Source: Doris montereyensis
Lineage: Eukaryota; Mollusca; Gastropoda; Nudibranchia; Dorididae
Assembly: GCA_037039925.1 (NCBI GenBank)
Contig: JAXRKP010000026.1
Location: forward strand, 432,001 to 496,000
DNA length: 64,000 nt
Direction: 5' to 3'
The notes under the pieces: model-generated
Databases searched by the model: none
Told to the model about the DNA's origin: nothing
Seen by the model: only the letters and a program-made list of their open reading frames with translations
Part shown: positions 21,420-33,118 of the stretch, in pieces
Layout: each line of letters begins with the position of its first letter
How positions within the stretch are numbered: position 1 is the stretch's first letter
Position numbers and translations under genes: made by a program

Positions 21420-23065
21420 TTTACGGTATATCTGTAATGGTGTTTCCTTGGTGCCATTGTCAAGTAGTTTGTATCTGTAATGGTGTTTCCTTGGTGCCAT
21501 TGTCAAGTAGTTTGTATCTGTAATGGTGTTTTCTTGGTGCCATTGTCAAGTAGTTTGTATCTGTATTGGTGTTTTCTTGGTGCCATTGTCAAGTAGTTTG
21601 TATCTGTAATGGTGTTTCCTTGGTGCCATTGTCAAGTAGTTTGTATCTGTATTGGTGTTTCCTTGGTGCCATTGTCAAGTAGTTTGTATCTGTATTGGTG
21701 TTTCCTTGGTCAACAGGGTGCCATTGTCAGGTAGTTTGTATCTGTATTGGTGTTTCCTTAGTCAACATGGTGCCATTGTCAAGTAGTTTGTATCTGTAAT
21801 GGTGTTTCCTTTTTACCATTGTCAAGTAGTTTGTATCTGTAATGGTGTTTTCTTGGTGCCATTGTCAAGTAGTTTGTATCTGTAATGGTGTTTCCTTGGT
21901 GCCATTGTCAAGTAGTTTGTATCTGTATTGGTGTTTCCTTGGTGCCATTGTCAAGTAGTTTGTATCTGTAAAGGTGTTTCCTTGGTGCCATTGTCAAGTA
22001 GTTTGTATCTGTATTGGTGTTTCCTTGGTCAACATGGTGCCATTGTCAAGTAGTTTGTATCTGTATTGGTGTTTCCTTGGTCAACATGGTGCCATTGTCA
22101 AGTAGTTTATATCTGCAATGGTGTTTCCTTGGTGCCATTGTCAAGTAGTTTGTATCTGTATTGGTGTTTCCTTGGTCAACATGGTGCCATTGTCAAGTAG
22201 TTTATATCTGCAATGGTGTTTCCTTGGTGCCATTGTCAAGTAGTTTGTATCTGTATTGGTGTTTCCTTGGTCAACATGGTGCCATTGTCAAGTGGTTTGT
22301 GTCTGTATTGGTGTTTCCTTGGTCAACATGGTGCCATTGTCAAGTAGTTTGTATCTGTAATGGTGTTTCCTTGGTGCCATTGTCAAGTAGTTTGTATCTG
22401 TATTGGTGTTTCTTTGGTGCCATAGTCAAGTAGTTTGTATCTGTATTGGTGTTTCCTTGGTCAACAGGGTGCCATTGTCAAGTAGTTTGTATCTGTATTG
22501 GTGTTTCCTTGGTCAACATGGTGCCATTGTCAAGTAGTTTGTATCTGTAATGGTGTTTCCTTTTTACCATTGTCAAGTAGTTTGTATCTGTAATGGTGTT
22601 TTCTTGGTGCCATTGTCAAGTAGTTTGTATCTGTATTGGTGTTTTCTTGGTGCCATTGTCAAGTAGTTTGTATCTGTAATGGTGTTTCCTTGGTGCCATT
22701 GTCAAGTAGTTTGTATCTGTAATGGTGTTTCCTTGGTGCCATTGTCAAGTAGTTTGTATCTGTAATGGTGTTTCCTTGGTGCCATTGTCAAGTAGTTTGT
22801 ATCTGTATTGGTGTTTCCTTGGTGCCATTGTCAAGTAGTTTGTATCTGTAATGGTGTTTCCTTTTTACCATTGTCAAGTAGTTTGTATCTGTATTGGTGT
22901 TTCCTTGGTGCCATTGTCAAGTAGTTTGTATCTATATTGGTGTTTCCTTGGTGCCATTGTCAAGTAGCTTGTATCTGTATTGGTGTTTCCTTGGTGCCAT
23001 TGTCAAGTAGTTTGTATCTATATTAGTGTTTCATTGGTACCATTGTCAAGTAGTTTGTGTATATA
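21420..23065. repeat. 43-bp satellite with internal segmental duplication
   Basis: About 37 copies of TGCCATTGTCAAGTAGTTTG plus TATCTGTATTGGTGTTTCCT and TGG. Some units carry an extra TCAACA(T/G)GG. A series of rare variants (TCAACAGGG, then TCAACATGG, then CTTTTTACC, then TTTTCTTGG) occurs in the same order at about 21705-21860 and 22450-22600, showing a block duplication about 745 bp apart. Confidence 0.95.
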
Positions 23066-23199
23066 GATGTGTCACCAACAAGTGTTAGTAATTTTGTGAC
23101 TAGAATCGATTTTGATTTTCATTTGTATACACTGTGAAAAGAACAGGAGATAGATTACACCATTGTGGATTTTCAAAATTTGATTTAATTTACCCACAT

Positions 23200-23480
23200 C
23201 CACAACAAAGGTGCTCTCAGGGTTTTTTAGTAGTATTCTTAGATTTGCCCAAACTGCCTTATTTAACAGTCAAGGGATCTTTAACTGGCACAGAGTGTTG
23301 TGATTTACACACGGAAACCTCCCTTTGATCGGCCGTCTCCGATGAGACTAGGTGACGATCCACCTACCTAGATTGGGGGGGGGGGGGGGGTAGATTTGAC
23401 CCGAAAAAGCTTGAGAGCATTTTCCAACCATGGGTGGAGTTTGGACCTACGGCCATTGGATTGAGAGGCCGCCACCTTGC
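23200..23480 (-). mobile_element. Dispersed repeat, minus copy of 42470-42640
   Basis: Its reverse complement contains GGTGGATCGTCACCTAGTCT, TCATCGGAGAC, and ATCACAACACTCTGTGCC. The segment at 42520-42620 has GGTGGATCGACACCTAGTTT, CATTGGAGACAG and ATCACAACACGCTGTGCG. The two copies define an unnamed interspersed family. A G run at 23374-23390 interrupts this copy. Confidence 0.6.
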
Positions 23481-23574
23481 CTGGACTGAGTCCCCACCAG
23501 GCTGGTGGATCTCTGACGCTTGTTGTTATGGTTGAAAAGTCAACTTTATTTAGTTTCACCTACTCGGGTGGTTA

Positions 23575-23745
23575 GATAGGAAACTACCAATCCAGCCTTT
23601 AATAGCACTGTATACACCAAAATCTTTGAATTTATTTCTCGATATTGATGATTTTATGGTGTTAAACGCTGAGGAAAAATCAACAAACAGGATACAAACA
23701 GCAAGTCTTTTGTTGTTTATCTTAGTGTTTATAAACGTCCTTTAG
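23575..23745 (-). mobile_element. Non-LTR reverse transcriptase fragment
   Basis: The minus strand reads LAVCILFVDFSSAFNTIKSS, then FGVYSAIKGWIGSFLSNH. LFVDFSSAFNTI is the palm motif of CR1/Jockey-superfamily reverse transcriptases, and WI.SFLSN is the following conserved block. Only about 55 residues remain, with a stop upstream, so this is a dead fragment in the intron just before the N-SH2 exon. Confidence 0.85.
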
Positions 23746-23782
23746 CTACTGTGTTATCAATAATATCATTCTCCCAATACAG

Positions 23783-23951
23783 GGTCGACCGGCAGACGAG
23801 CTTCATTTCAGTGAAAAGTGGTTTCATGGACGCCTGGAGGGTGGGCGAAGGAAGGCAGAGGAGCTGCTCCGACAACACAGCTCTCTGGGGGACGGAACTT
23901 TCCTTGTGAGGAGAGTGATACCTTTGTAGGGGATTTCTCCCTGTCTTTTTG
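23783..23951 (+). CDS. PLCG1: PLCG exon: N-SH2 first half, frameshifted
   Basis: Reads GRPADELHFSEKWFHGRLEG and later SLGDGTFLVR, the start of the N-terminal SH2 domain with the phosphotyrosine-binding arginine of FLVR. Immediately after, at about 23911-23914, one base is missing and the frame hits TAG. The next frame resumes ESDTFVGDFSLSFW, exactly the family sequence. Acceptor ATACAG, donor GTATGT (phase correct if one base is restored). This SH2 is the receptor-docking module. Confidence 0.93.
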
Positions 23952-24160
23952 GTATGTTGAAGAGAGTAATGTTCGAAATTAAACGTCAAATTAAACATTT
24001 TCAACAACCAATTAATTGTCAATGTCAGAAAAAATGTCATCAAACGTCATAATGCCCAAAATGGACTACTCTCTACTTAAGATTAGATATAATTATTCCA
24101 CGCAAAAACATTGAGTCCATGATAGAATTGTCACGTATCAGAGGATTTGTTTGTTCTCAG

Positions 24161-24367
24161 GCGTCAGAACCAAGTGTCTCACTGCCGTATCAAGTCCCGC
24201 CAGGAAAGGGGTCAAGTCAAATACTACCTGATTGAGGCCGTGACCTTTGACAGCTTGTATCACCTGATCATGCACTACCGCCAGTTCCCCCTTCGCAGCT
24301 CAGGTTTCACGCAAATCCTCAAAGAGCCTGTGCCCCAACCGCAGAGCCACGAGGGCAAAAAGAGTAG
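24161..24367 (+). CDS. PLCG1: PLCG exon: N-SH2 second half and inter-SH2 linker
   Basis: Continues W as RQNQVSHCRIKSRQERGQVK, then YYLIEAVTFDSLYHLIMHYR and the linker LKEPVPQPQSHEGKKS. HCRIKS and SLYxLIxHYRQ are SH2 beta-D/alpha-B hallmarks. The donor that keeps frame with the next exon is AG|GTTGTC at 24368. A stronger-looking GTAGGT four bases earlier would break the frame. Confidence 0.93.
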
Positions 24368-24529
24368 GTTGTCAAAGACACACCCAAAATGTGTGTGTGT
24401 GTGTGTGTATTTTTGGGGGAGGGGGGGATAACAATTTTTATGCCTCGGGACAATGTGAGCTCTGAATGTGATAGGTAATCCGTATATAATAATTCTAATT
24501 ATAGAATAATGTCTTCTTTGTTTCCACCA

Positions 24530-26600
24530 AATGAATGTAACATTGACAAGAGGAAGACAAATTACTATTTTGACATAGGAGGAATTAATATTTATATATA
24601 GGAAGAATTGCTATTGAAAGAAAGAGGAATTGGTATTGAGACTTTTGGGGAAATTACTACTTAGACATAGAAGAAATTGCTTTTGAATCAGAGGAATTAT
24701 TACTTAGGCGTAGCAGGATCTACTACTTACACGTAGGAGAAATTGCTATTGAAATAGGGAGGAATTACTATTTAAACATATCAGGAATTACTATTTAGAC
24801 ATCGAAGAATTACCATTGAAACAATGAGGAATTACTATATAAATATAGGAAGAATTGCCATTGAAACAATGAGGAATTACTATTTAAACACAGTAAGAAT
24901 TACCATTGAAACAATGATGAGGAATTACTATTTAAATATAGGAAGAATTACCATTGAAACAATGAGGAATTACTATTTAAACAGGAAGAATTACTATTGA
25001 AACAATGAGGAATTACTATTTCAACACAGTAGAATTACCATTGAAACAATGATGAGGAATTACTATTTAGACATCGGAGAATTACCATTGAAACAATGAG
25101 GAATTACTATTTAAACATAGGAAGAATTACCATTGAAACAATGATGAATTACTTTTTAAACATAGGAAGAATTACCATTGAAACAATGAGGAATTACTAT
25201 TTAGACATCGAAGAATTACCATTGAAACAATGAGGAATTAATATTTAGACATCAAAGAATTACCATTGAAACAATGAGGAATTGATATTTAGACATCGGA
25301 AGAAGAATATTGGAGGAATGACAATTTAGACATATGGAGAAATGACTATTTAGATATTGGAGGAATGACTATTTAGACATATGGAGGAATGACTATTTAG
25401 ACATATGGAGGAATGACTATTTAGACATTGGAGGAATGACTATTTAGACATATGGAGGAATGACTATTTAGACATATGGAGGAATGACTATTTAGATATT
25501 AGAGGAATGACTATTTAGACATTGGAGGAATGACTATTTAGACATTGGAGGAATGACTATTTAGACATATGGAATAATGACTATTTAGACATATGGAGGA
25601 ATGACTATTTAGACATTGGAGGAATGACTATTTAGATATTGGAGGAATGACTATTTAGACATATGGAGGAATGACTATTTAGACATTGGAGGAATGACTA
25701 TTTAGACATATGGAGGAATGACTATTTAGACATATGGAGAAATGACTATTTAGATATTGGAGGAATGACTATTTAGACATATGCAGGAATGACTATTTAG
25801 ACATTGGAGGAATGACTATTTAGACATATGGAGGAATGATTATTTAGACATTGGAGGAATGACTATTTAGACATTGGAGGAATGACTATTTAGATATTTG
25901 GATGAATGACTATTTAGACATATGGAGGAATGACTATTTAGATATTGGAGTAATGACTATTTAGACATATGGAGGAATGACTATTTAGATATTGGAGGAA
26001 TGACTATTTAGACATATGGAGGAATGACTATTTAGACATATGGAGGAATGACTATTTAGACATTGGAGGAATGACTATTTAGACATTGGAGGAATGACTA
26101 TTTAGATATTTGGAGGAATGACTATTTAGATATATGGAGGAATGCCTATTTAGATATTGGAGGAATGACTATTTAGACATTGGAGGAATGACTATTTAGA
26201 CATTGGAGGAATGACTATTTAGACATTGGAGGAATGACTATTTAGACATATGGAGGAATGACTATTTAGACATTGGAGGAATGACTATTTAGATATTGGA
26301 GGAATGACTATTTAGATATTGGAGGAATGAATATTTAAACATTGGAGGAATGACTATTTAGATATTGGAGGAATGACTATTTAGACATATGGAGGAATGA
26401 CTATTTAGATATTGAAGTAATGACTATTTAGACATTGGAGGAATGACTATTTAGATATTGAAGTAATGACTATTTAGACATATGGAGGAATGACTATTTA
26501 GATATTGAAGTAATGACTATTTAGACATATGGAGGAATGACTATTTAGATATTGGAGGAATGACTATTTAGATATTGGAGGAATGACTATTTAGACATTG
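24530..26600. repeat. Compound satellite: about 44-bp then 23-bp units
   Basis: The 5' part (24530-25310) has units of GAGGAATTACTATTTAAACA plus AGAATTACCATTGAAACAAT. The 3' part (25310-26600) is about 57 copies of a 23-bp unit GGAATGACTATTTAGACAT plus TGGA or ATGGA. The shorter unit looks derived from the first half of the longer one. The array fills nearly the whole intron between the two SH2 regions. Confidence 0.94.
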
Positions 26601-26700
26601 AGAAAGTACTATTGGAACAAAGAGGAATCACTTTTTTATATCTTAAGTACTAAAAGTTTAATTTCTTTGTGTGTGTTTGTGCACTTTTTCTTATTTATAG

Positions 26701-26823
26701 ATGGTACCATGAAGGAATGGGACGTGCCGCAGCTGAGGATTTACTCAAGAGAATTCCCTACGACGGAGCTTTTCTTGTTCGGCACAGTGGCACTGACCAA
26801 TACTCCTATGCCATCTCCTTCAG
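26701..26823 (+). CDS. PLCG1: PLCG exon: C-SH2 first half
   Basis: Encodes [20 protein letters not shown] then [26 protein letters not shown] is the phosphotyrosine-binding loop of the C-terminal SH2 domain, which in PLC gamma engages its own phosphorylated linker tyrosine to relieve autoinhibition. Acceptor TTTATAG, donor CAG|GTATGT, phase 2. It is intact. Confidence 0.96.
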
Positions 26824-26827
26824 GTAT

Positions 26828-27250
26828 GTCTGATCCCCATGCTTATTTGCATTATCCATGCTCATTTGCATTATCCAAACTTATTTGTATTATCCATGCT
26901 CATTTGCATTATCCAAACTTATTTGCATTATCCATGCTCATTTGCATTATCCAAACTTATTTGTATTATCCATGCTCATTTGCATTATCCAAACTTATTT
27001 GTATTATCCATGCTCATTTCCATTATCCATGCTCATTTGCATTATCCATGCTCATTTGCATTATTCAGACTTCTTTGCATTATTCATGCTCATTTGCATT
27101 ATTCATTCTCATTTGCATTATTCATGCTCATTTGCATTATTCATTCTCATTTGCATTATTCATGCTCATTTGCATTATTCATTCTCATTTCATTATTCAT
27201 GCTCATTTGCATTATTCATTCTCATTTGCATTATTCATGCTCATTTGTGT
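26828..27250. repeat. 19-bp minisatellite filling the whole intron
   Basis: About 22 copies of CATGCTCATTTGCATTATC, with variants AACTTATTTG and ATTCATTCTC, run from about 5 bp after the donor at 26824 to about 18 bp before the acceptor at 27268. Nearly the entire 445-bp intron is array, and it stays open in the forward frames. Confidence 0.95.
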
Positions 27251-27268
27251 CTTTATGTGTGTTTGCAG

Positions 27269-27446
27269 GGCTGAAGGCAAGATCAAACATTGTCGCATCA
27301 AAGTGGAAGGAAGGCTGTACCTCATAGGCAATGCCCAGTTTGAGTCTTTGGTGGAGCTGGTCACCTACTATGAACGCACCCCCTTGTACAAAAAGATGCA
27401 GCTGAAATGCCCTGTCAACCAACACAGAGTTGAACAACTCAACATG
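27269..27446 (+). CDS. PLCG1: PLCG exon: C-SH2 second half
   Basis: Encodes RAEGKIKHCRIKVEGRLYLI, then SLVELVTYYERTPLYKKMQL and PVNQHRVEQLNM. RAEGKIKHCR and LYxKMxLxxPVN are highly specific to the C-SH2 of PLC gamma. Acceptor TTTGCAG, donor GTATGT, phase 0. Confidence 0.96.
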
Positions 27447-28017
27447 GTATGTTGCGTTGCACTGATGTACCCATACTTACTTTAAATCCGATAGATTCAT
27501 TTAAATGGGTTCAACCGAAAGATTGCATTTAGAAGAAAGTGTCTTGAACACTTTACTTTGATTGCCAGACTATGAATACCATCAAGGCCCGCAATCGTTA
27601 TATCTTTAATACCTAATAAGAGCTGTTTCATTTTTCTTTAACCCTTTCCTGCCTACTGTGACACAACGCACGGTTAGTCTTACAGCCTACTGCAACAGAA
27701 TGTGACACTGGCATCGATGCGTAGAGTGCCCTAATGTGTTCGACGTTTACTATTTTTCTTTGTTCTTACTCAACAACAAGATCTCGCTGCATGTAGGATT
27801 TGATTGGGCTATTTTGTGATGCTTTACCCCACCTACTGATGAAAGTTACCAACAATTAAAAGCCCATCAAAGTTATATGAAACTATAGTTATTTAAAGTT
27901 TATTTTGTTCTCTATTTTATAATATTCTTTTCATTGAAATTAAAAGATTTTAATTCTCTAAAATTGATTTTAACAGAGACAGGTATATTTTTCATTAGAG
28001 TTACATTCCTTTGTTTA

Positions 28018-29790
28018 GGCTCACAGACTGAATAGGAAGTGAGAGCTTGGGCACACAGACTGAATAGGAAGTGAGAGCTTAGGCACACAGACTGAATAGG
28101 AAGTGAGAGCTTGGGCACACAGACTGAATAGGAAGTGAGAGCTTGGGCACACAGACTGAATAGGAAGTGAGAGCTTGGGCACACAGACTAGGAAGTGAAT
28201 AGGAAGAATGAGAGCTTAGGCACACAGACTGAATAGTGGAAGTGAGAGCTTAGGCACACAGACTGAATAGGAAGTGAGAGCTTAGGCTCACAAACTGAAT
28301 AGGAAGTGAGAGCTTAGGCACACAGACTGAATAGGAAGTGCTTAGGCACACAGACTGAATAGGAGTGTTAGACAGACTGAATAGGAAGTGAGAGCTTAGG
28401 CACACAGACTGAATAGGAAGTGAGAGCTTAGGCACCAAGACTGAATAGGAAGTGAGAGCTTAGGCAACAGACTGAATAGGAAGTGAGAGCTTAGGCACAC
28501 AGACTGAATAGTGAATAAGAAGTGAGAGCTTAGGCACAAGACTGAATAGGAAGTGAGAGCTTAGGCACACAGACTGAATAGGAAGTGAGAGCTTAGGCAC
28601 ACAGACTGAATAGGAAGTGAGAGCTTAGGCACACAGACTGAATAGTGAATAAGAAGTGAGAGCTTAGGCACACAGACTGAATAGGAAGAAGAGCTTAGGC
28701 ACACAGACTGAATAGGAAGTGAGAGCTTAGGCACACAGACTGAATAGGAAGTTAGACAGAATAGGAAGTGAGAGCTTAGGCACACAGACTGAATAGTGAA
28801 GTGAGAGCTTAGGCACACAGACTGAATAGGAAGTGAGAGCTTGAACTGAATAGGAAGTGAGAGCTTAGGCACACAGACTGAATAGAAAGTGAGAGCTTAG
28901 GCACACAGACTGAATAGGAGTGACACTTAGGCACAGACTGAATAGGAAGTGAGAGCTTAGGCACACAGACTGAATAGGAAGTGAGAGCTTAGGCACCAAG
29001 ACTGAATAGGAAGTGAGAGCTTGGGCACACAGACTGAATAGGAAGTGAGAGCTTAGGCACCAAGACAGAATAGGAAGTAGCTTGGGCACACAGACTGAAT
29101 AGGAAGTGAGAGCTTAGGCACACAGACTGAATAGGAAGTGAGAGCTTAGGCACACAGACTGAATAGGAAGTGAGAGCTTAGGCACACAGACTGAATAGGA
29201 AGTGAGAGCTTAGGCACACAGACTGAATAGGAAGTGAGAGCTTAGGCACACAGACTGAATAGGAAGTGAGAGCTTAGGCATACAGACTGAATAGGAAGTG
29301 AGAGCTTAGGCACACAGACTGAATAGGAAGTGAGAGCTTAGGCACACAGACTGAATAGGAAGTGAGAGCTTGGGCACACAGACTGAATAGGAAGTGAGAG
29401 CTTAGGCACACAGACTGAATAGAAAGTGAGAGCTTAGGCACACAGACTGAATAGGAAGTGAGAGCTTAGGCACACAGACTGAATAGAAAGTGAGAGCTTA
29501 GGCACACAGACTGAATAGTGAAAGTGAGAGTGAGAGCTTAGGCACACAGACTGAATAGGAAGTGAGAGCTTAGGCACACAGACTGAATAGAAAGAGAGAG
29601 CTGAATAGGCACACAGACTGAATAGAAAGTGAGAGCTTAGGCACACAGACTGAATAGGAAGTGAGAGCTTAGGCACACAGACTGAATAGGAAGTGAGAGC
29701 TTAGGCACACAGACTGAATAGAAAGTGAGAGCTTGGGCACACAGACTGAATGGGAAGGAGAGCTTAGGCACACAGACTAGACTTGTGGAG
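28018..29790. repeat. 32-bp satellite
   Basis: About 55 copies of AGACTGAATAGGAAGTGAGA plus GCTTAGGCACAC. Several short deletions (for example 28185-28215, 28740-28765) look like polymerase or recombination slips. Every unit carries GGAAGTGAGA, again similar to a splice donor. Confidence 0.95.
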
Positions 29791-29794
29791 TGGA

Positions 29795-30110
29795 GGACCC
29801 TTAGGCAGGAAAGGGTTATTATTAAGGGCGGGGGTATCCATGATGGAAAAGCTTTTGCATTTTTTAATATTTTGCTTAAAAATATTTGTTTTGCAATTTT
29901 TTAATATTTTGCTTAAAAATATTTGTTTTGCAATTTTTTAAAAAAGACTAGTATGAAGAACAAAGGAGAAACAGGAGATGAAGAAACGGGACTCCAGAAC
30001 CTGTCATTTGATAAAACCATAAGTGTATTCACATTGGGCCCAATATTTACAGGCAAATGCATACACATATCTAATTCTTATTTTGCCTTTGATTATTATA
30101 ATAATATGTA
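29795..30110. other. Intron sequence, short duplication only
   Basis: Two near-identical copies of TTTTTTAATATTTTGCTTAA and AAATATTTGTTTTGCAA lie at about 29857 and 29900. Nothing else is recognised. Confidence 0.5.
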
Positions 30111-30119
30111 AGTACCCAA

Positions 30120-30415
30120 TGTCACCTCCTTATTGACATCCCTTAGATGTAGCTGTGTGTATCGCTCCTGTGAGGTGCATCCCAAATATTTCTGTGATTA
30201 TTAACGTGGATTTGTAGTCCTTACCCCATCACAAGTGCAGACTCACTACCTTTACATCATCTATATCCCAGTCCAGCACTCTGACATGATCCTCCTCTAC
30301 CTGTAGCTGGGTATTCATTCATACCTGAGTCCATTGAGAAAAGCAGAGTGAAATAGCTTTCCTTGTAGTACAACGTTGGGAAAGAAACCCTGTGATGGGG
30401 GCCAGGTTTTTCAAC
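30120..30415. mobile_element. Dispersed repeat shared with 53055-53220
   Basis: Contains CTGGGTATTCATTCATACCT and GTACAACGTTGGGAAAGAA. The other copy has CTGGGTATTCATTCACACCT and GTCCAACGTTTTGAAAGAA. Both are followed by a GGGCCAG..GTTTTT..AACC end. Type unknown. Confidence 0.55.
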
Positions 30416-30559
30416 CGTTGTTGTTGCTGTTGTTGTTGTTGCAAAGTATCACAAAGTCACAACGCTACTGATTGCATCACAACGTCTCAATCGATTGTAA
30501 ATTAGTGAAGTATCAAAAGTATGTATTTGACTCAAACATTTCACTGGTAAAGAGCAACA

Positions 30560-30895
30560 TTGTGGTAGCCCCAGATTGAAGCGAAATTGGGTAATCAGCG
30601 TAATTGGGAAACCCAAGAGGTAAGCTAGGAAGTAAAGTGAGGGAAGGCAGACTGAAATGGTACAGACGTGTAAAGAGGAGAGATATGGAAAACATTGGAC
30701 AGAAAATGTTGCGGATGGACATACCGGGCAGGAGGAAGAGGGGAAGACAAAAACAGAGATATATATGGATATGGTGATGCAGGAAGACATGAAGATAGTT
30801 GGTGCAAGAGATGGGGACGAACAGGATAAGACAAGGTAGAGAAAGATGACCTGCTGTTGCGACCCCTAACGGGAAAAGCCGAAAGATGAAAAAGA
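30560..30895 (+). mobile_element. LINE 3' ORF end, second family
   Basis: The forward translation reads RLKWYRRVKRRDMENIGQKM, then MDIPGRRKRGRQKQRYMDMV and, past a stop, RKMTCCCDPLTGKAER before a stop and an AAAG-rich tail. This is the typical C-terminal end of a non-LTR retrotransposon polyprotein (RTE-like in style), 5'-truncated. Confidence 0.8.
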
Positions 30896-31165
30896 AGTGT
30901 AATAATGAAAGCAGACCCACATCTGTGTATCAAGACGTTAATACAAGCCTGAAGAAAAATTGGGTAATCAGTGTAATAATGAAAGCAGACTCATATCTGT
31001 GTATCAAGACGTTAATACAAGCCTGAAGGAAAATTGGGTAATCAGTGTAATAATGAAAGCAGACCCACATCTGTGTATCAAGACGTTAATACAAGCCTGA
31101 AGGAAAATTGGGTAATCAGTGTAATAATGAAAGCAGACTCACATCTGTGTATCAAGACGTTATTA
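30895..31165. repeat. 74-bp tandem repeat, about 3.7 copies
   Basis: Units contain TGTAATAATGAAAGCAGAC, ATCTGTGTATCAAGACGTTA and AAATTGGGTAATCAG. The last block also occurs at about 30585 in front of the LINE end, so the repeat may include sequence captured beside that insertion. Confidence 0.88.
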
Positions 31166-31436
31166 CAATCCCCACAAAACGAAAGAGATTACCACCTTTG
31201 GCTTTTCGACTCCAAGACAATTGAGAGCTTGAGAAACTTTGACGTCATTGTTCTCAAAACTTCAAATTTAGAGATACATCATTTTTGCTCTAAATACCAG
31301 AGATGTGTGCTAGTGGTGCTGGTAAGACATAACATTTGCCTCAATTGAGATGTTGATGATTCTAATTGTATTTAGTCCTGTGCCATGCTGTGTTAATTTT
31401 TGTCAATAATGTGGGTACATGACACACGTGTAACAG

Positions 31437-31505
31437 GTTCCCGATGACACTGGCATCTATGGAGGTCCTGATCTTTATATAAACCCAAATGATTTTACCA
31501 CCAAG
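31437..31505 (+). CDS. PLCG1: PLCG exon: SH2-SH3 linker, version A
   Basis: Encodes 23 residues, VPDDTGIYGGPDLYINPNDF then TTK; 69 bp, phase 0 at both ends. The position and the two tyrosines match the human linker that bears the regulatory phosphotyrosines (Y771 and Y783) whose phosphorylation activates the enzyme. Acceptor AACAG, donor GTAGCG. The exon at 33424 is a recognisable duplicate. Confidence 0.85.
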
Positions 31506-32585
31506 GTAGCGTAAACCATTCAGACATCCCTCTTTCGGCTCTTCCGTTTGGCGGCCATCTTTGACTGTGCAGACTTATTTCCCCTTTTCTTCCCTTGCAT
31601 ATACGTTGTTTTTTTGGTTTCCTTTCTTTTCCTCCTCCGTTGTTTGCGTTGTGTCCGGCTTTTCTCTGTTGCATGGTTTTTTTTAAGCTTCTCTCTAACT
31701 TGCCCTTCACTCTAAACAAAAATGTCTCTTTGGTGATCCTTTTCATTTCTGCATTTATTTATTGAGATGACAGCTTTTGAGTGTCTTGGTTCCTTTCTCT
31801 ACCTGCTTCGTTGTTCTGTGATATTCTTGCATGATGATTTACGGAGCCGATTTCGATTGCCATGTTGTCTTTAAGAGCCTGTGGGCTATGCCATGCCTTG
31901 CTTTAAGGTCTGTTTATTTTTTTGATTTTTCTTGAGTTTTTTTTTTTACATTAGTTTTATACTTTTGATTTATTATAGGCCAGGATCTGTCGAAGGAGAA
32001 GATGGCGATATAGCTAGACTGAAGTGTAATTTATAAAGGGCTTTAGTTTCGTATTTGTTGATAAAAACCTATGTATGTGTTCACCTTTGTGTAGTCTTAT
32101 TTCTTTAAAATATTCACTTTGTTCCCATCCTAGGGCCCTATACATGTAGATACCTGTACCTATACCTTTTGACCTCTATATTTCTGTATTGCATACAATC
32201 ATCTATTTTGTTCCCATCCAAAGGAACACTAAATATTACTATATATGTAAACAACTGCTTCTGTACCTATACATCTATGTGTTGTCTTATTTCATACAAT
32301 CGTCCAATTTTTCCCATCCAAGGGTCATAATTATATGTAAATACCTGCTCCTCTACGTATTCATTCATTGTCTCAAGTCAAACGTATCCATCGTGTTTCC
32401 ATCTCACAACATGATAAAACGGCCCAATGTGTCTCTCACTGCTTTCACATCTCGGATGAAATCTTTGGCCAAGACACTCACGGGCATAATAATTCTGTCC
32501 CATGCTGTGTGTAGTAGAAGTGAAGGGAATTTCCTTTCTAGTCTATCTTTGGGATGGAGGGAGGGGTGTCATTTTTATTTTTGAA
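31506..32585. other. Intron with faint old tandem repeats
   Basis: Mostly unremarkable. Around 32120-32380 three weak copies share TTCCCATCC..AGGG or AAGG, TATATGTA..ATACCTG and CTACCTATAC-like blocks at about 90-100 bp spacing, suggesting an old decayed tandem array. Confidence 0.4.
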
Positions 32586-32599
32586 TTAGGATATAAATC

Positions 32600-32905
32600 T
32601 CAGGGTTTTATTCACTAGTTGACACGCAGGCTTATCTGAATCGCATGTGAACTTTGATGCAAACTCTCTAACTTGCACACATTTCCTCACTGTCAAGGTG
32701 TTTTTTTTCACTAGTTGACATGCAGGCAAGGTGTTTTTATCTGAATCGCATGTGAACTTTGATGCAAACTCTCTAACTTGCACACATTTCCTCACTGTCA
32801 AGGTGTTTTTCACTAGTTGACATGCAGGCTTATCTGAATCGCATGTGAACTTTGATGCAAACTCTCTAACTTGCACACATTTCCTCACTGTCAAGGTGTT
32901 TTTCA
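32600..32905. repeat. About 93-bp tandem repeat, three copies
   Basis: Each copy has CACTAGTTGACATGCAGGC, TTATCTGAATCGCATGTGAA, TGATGCAAACTCTCTAACTT and CCTCACTGTCAAGGTGTTTT. The middle copy has an extra AAGGTGTTTT insertion. Confidence 0.93.
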
Positions 32906-32969
32906 TGGCTTTCATTGTCTCAGAGATGAAATCACTTTCCTGCTTCTCTTCTTTCCATTAATTATTCTA

Positions 32970-33118
32970 ATGTAGCAATTCAATGTCTTTAGTGGCACAC
33001 GTTTCTCTTTTGGTGTTGCCATGTTTGTACTGTTATTATTTTTATGTAGCGATTCAATGTCTTTAAGTGCACACATTTCTATTTTTGGTGTGACAGTTTT
33101 TTCTTTGTACTGTACAAA
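32970..33118. repeat. About 76-bp direct duplication
   Basis: GTAGCAATTCAATGTCTTTA and GTAGCGATTCAATGTCTTTA begin two copies, each followed by GCACAC.TTTCT..TTTTGGTGT and a TTTGTACTGT end. Confidence 0.75.

Noticed and set aside
24364..24365. GTAGGT at 24364 as the donor of the N-SH2 exon
   Set aside because: It resembles the consensus more than the GTTGTC four bases later, but it would put the C-SH2 exon out of frame. The later site keeps KSRWYHEG intact.
30513..30933. Three minus-strand open frames of 102-135 codons
   Set aside because: They are antisense shadows of the LINE C-terminal fragment, which has clear family motifs on the plus strand.
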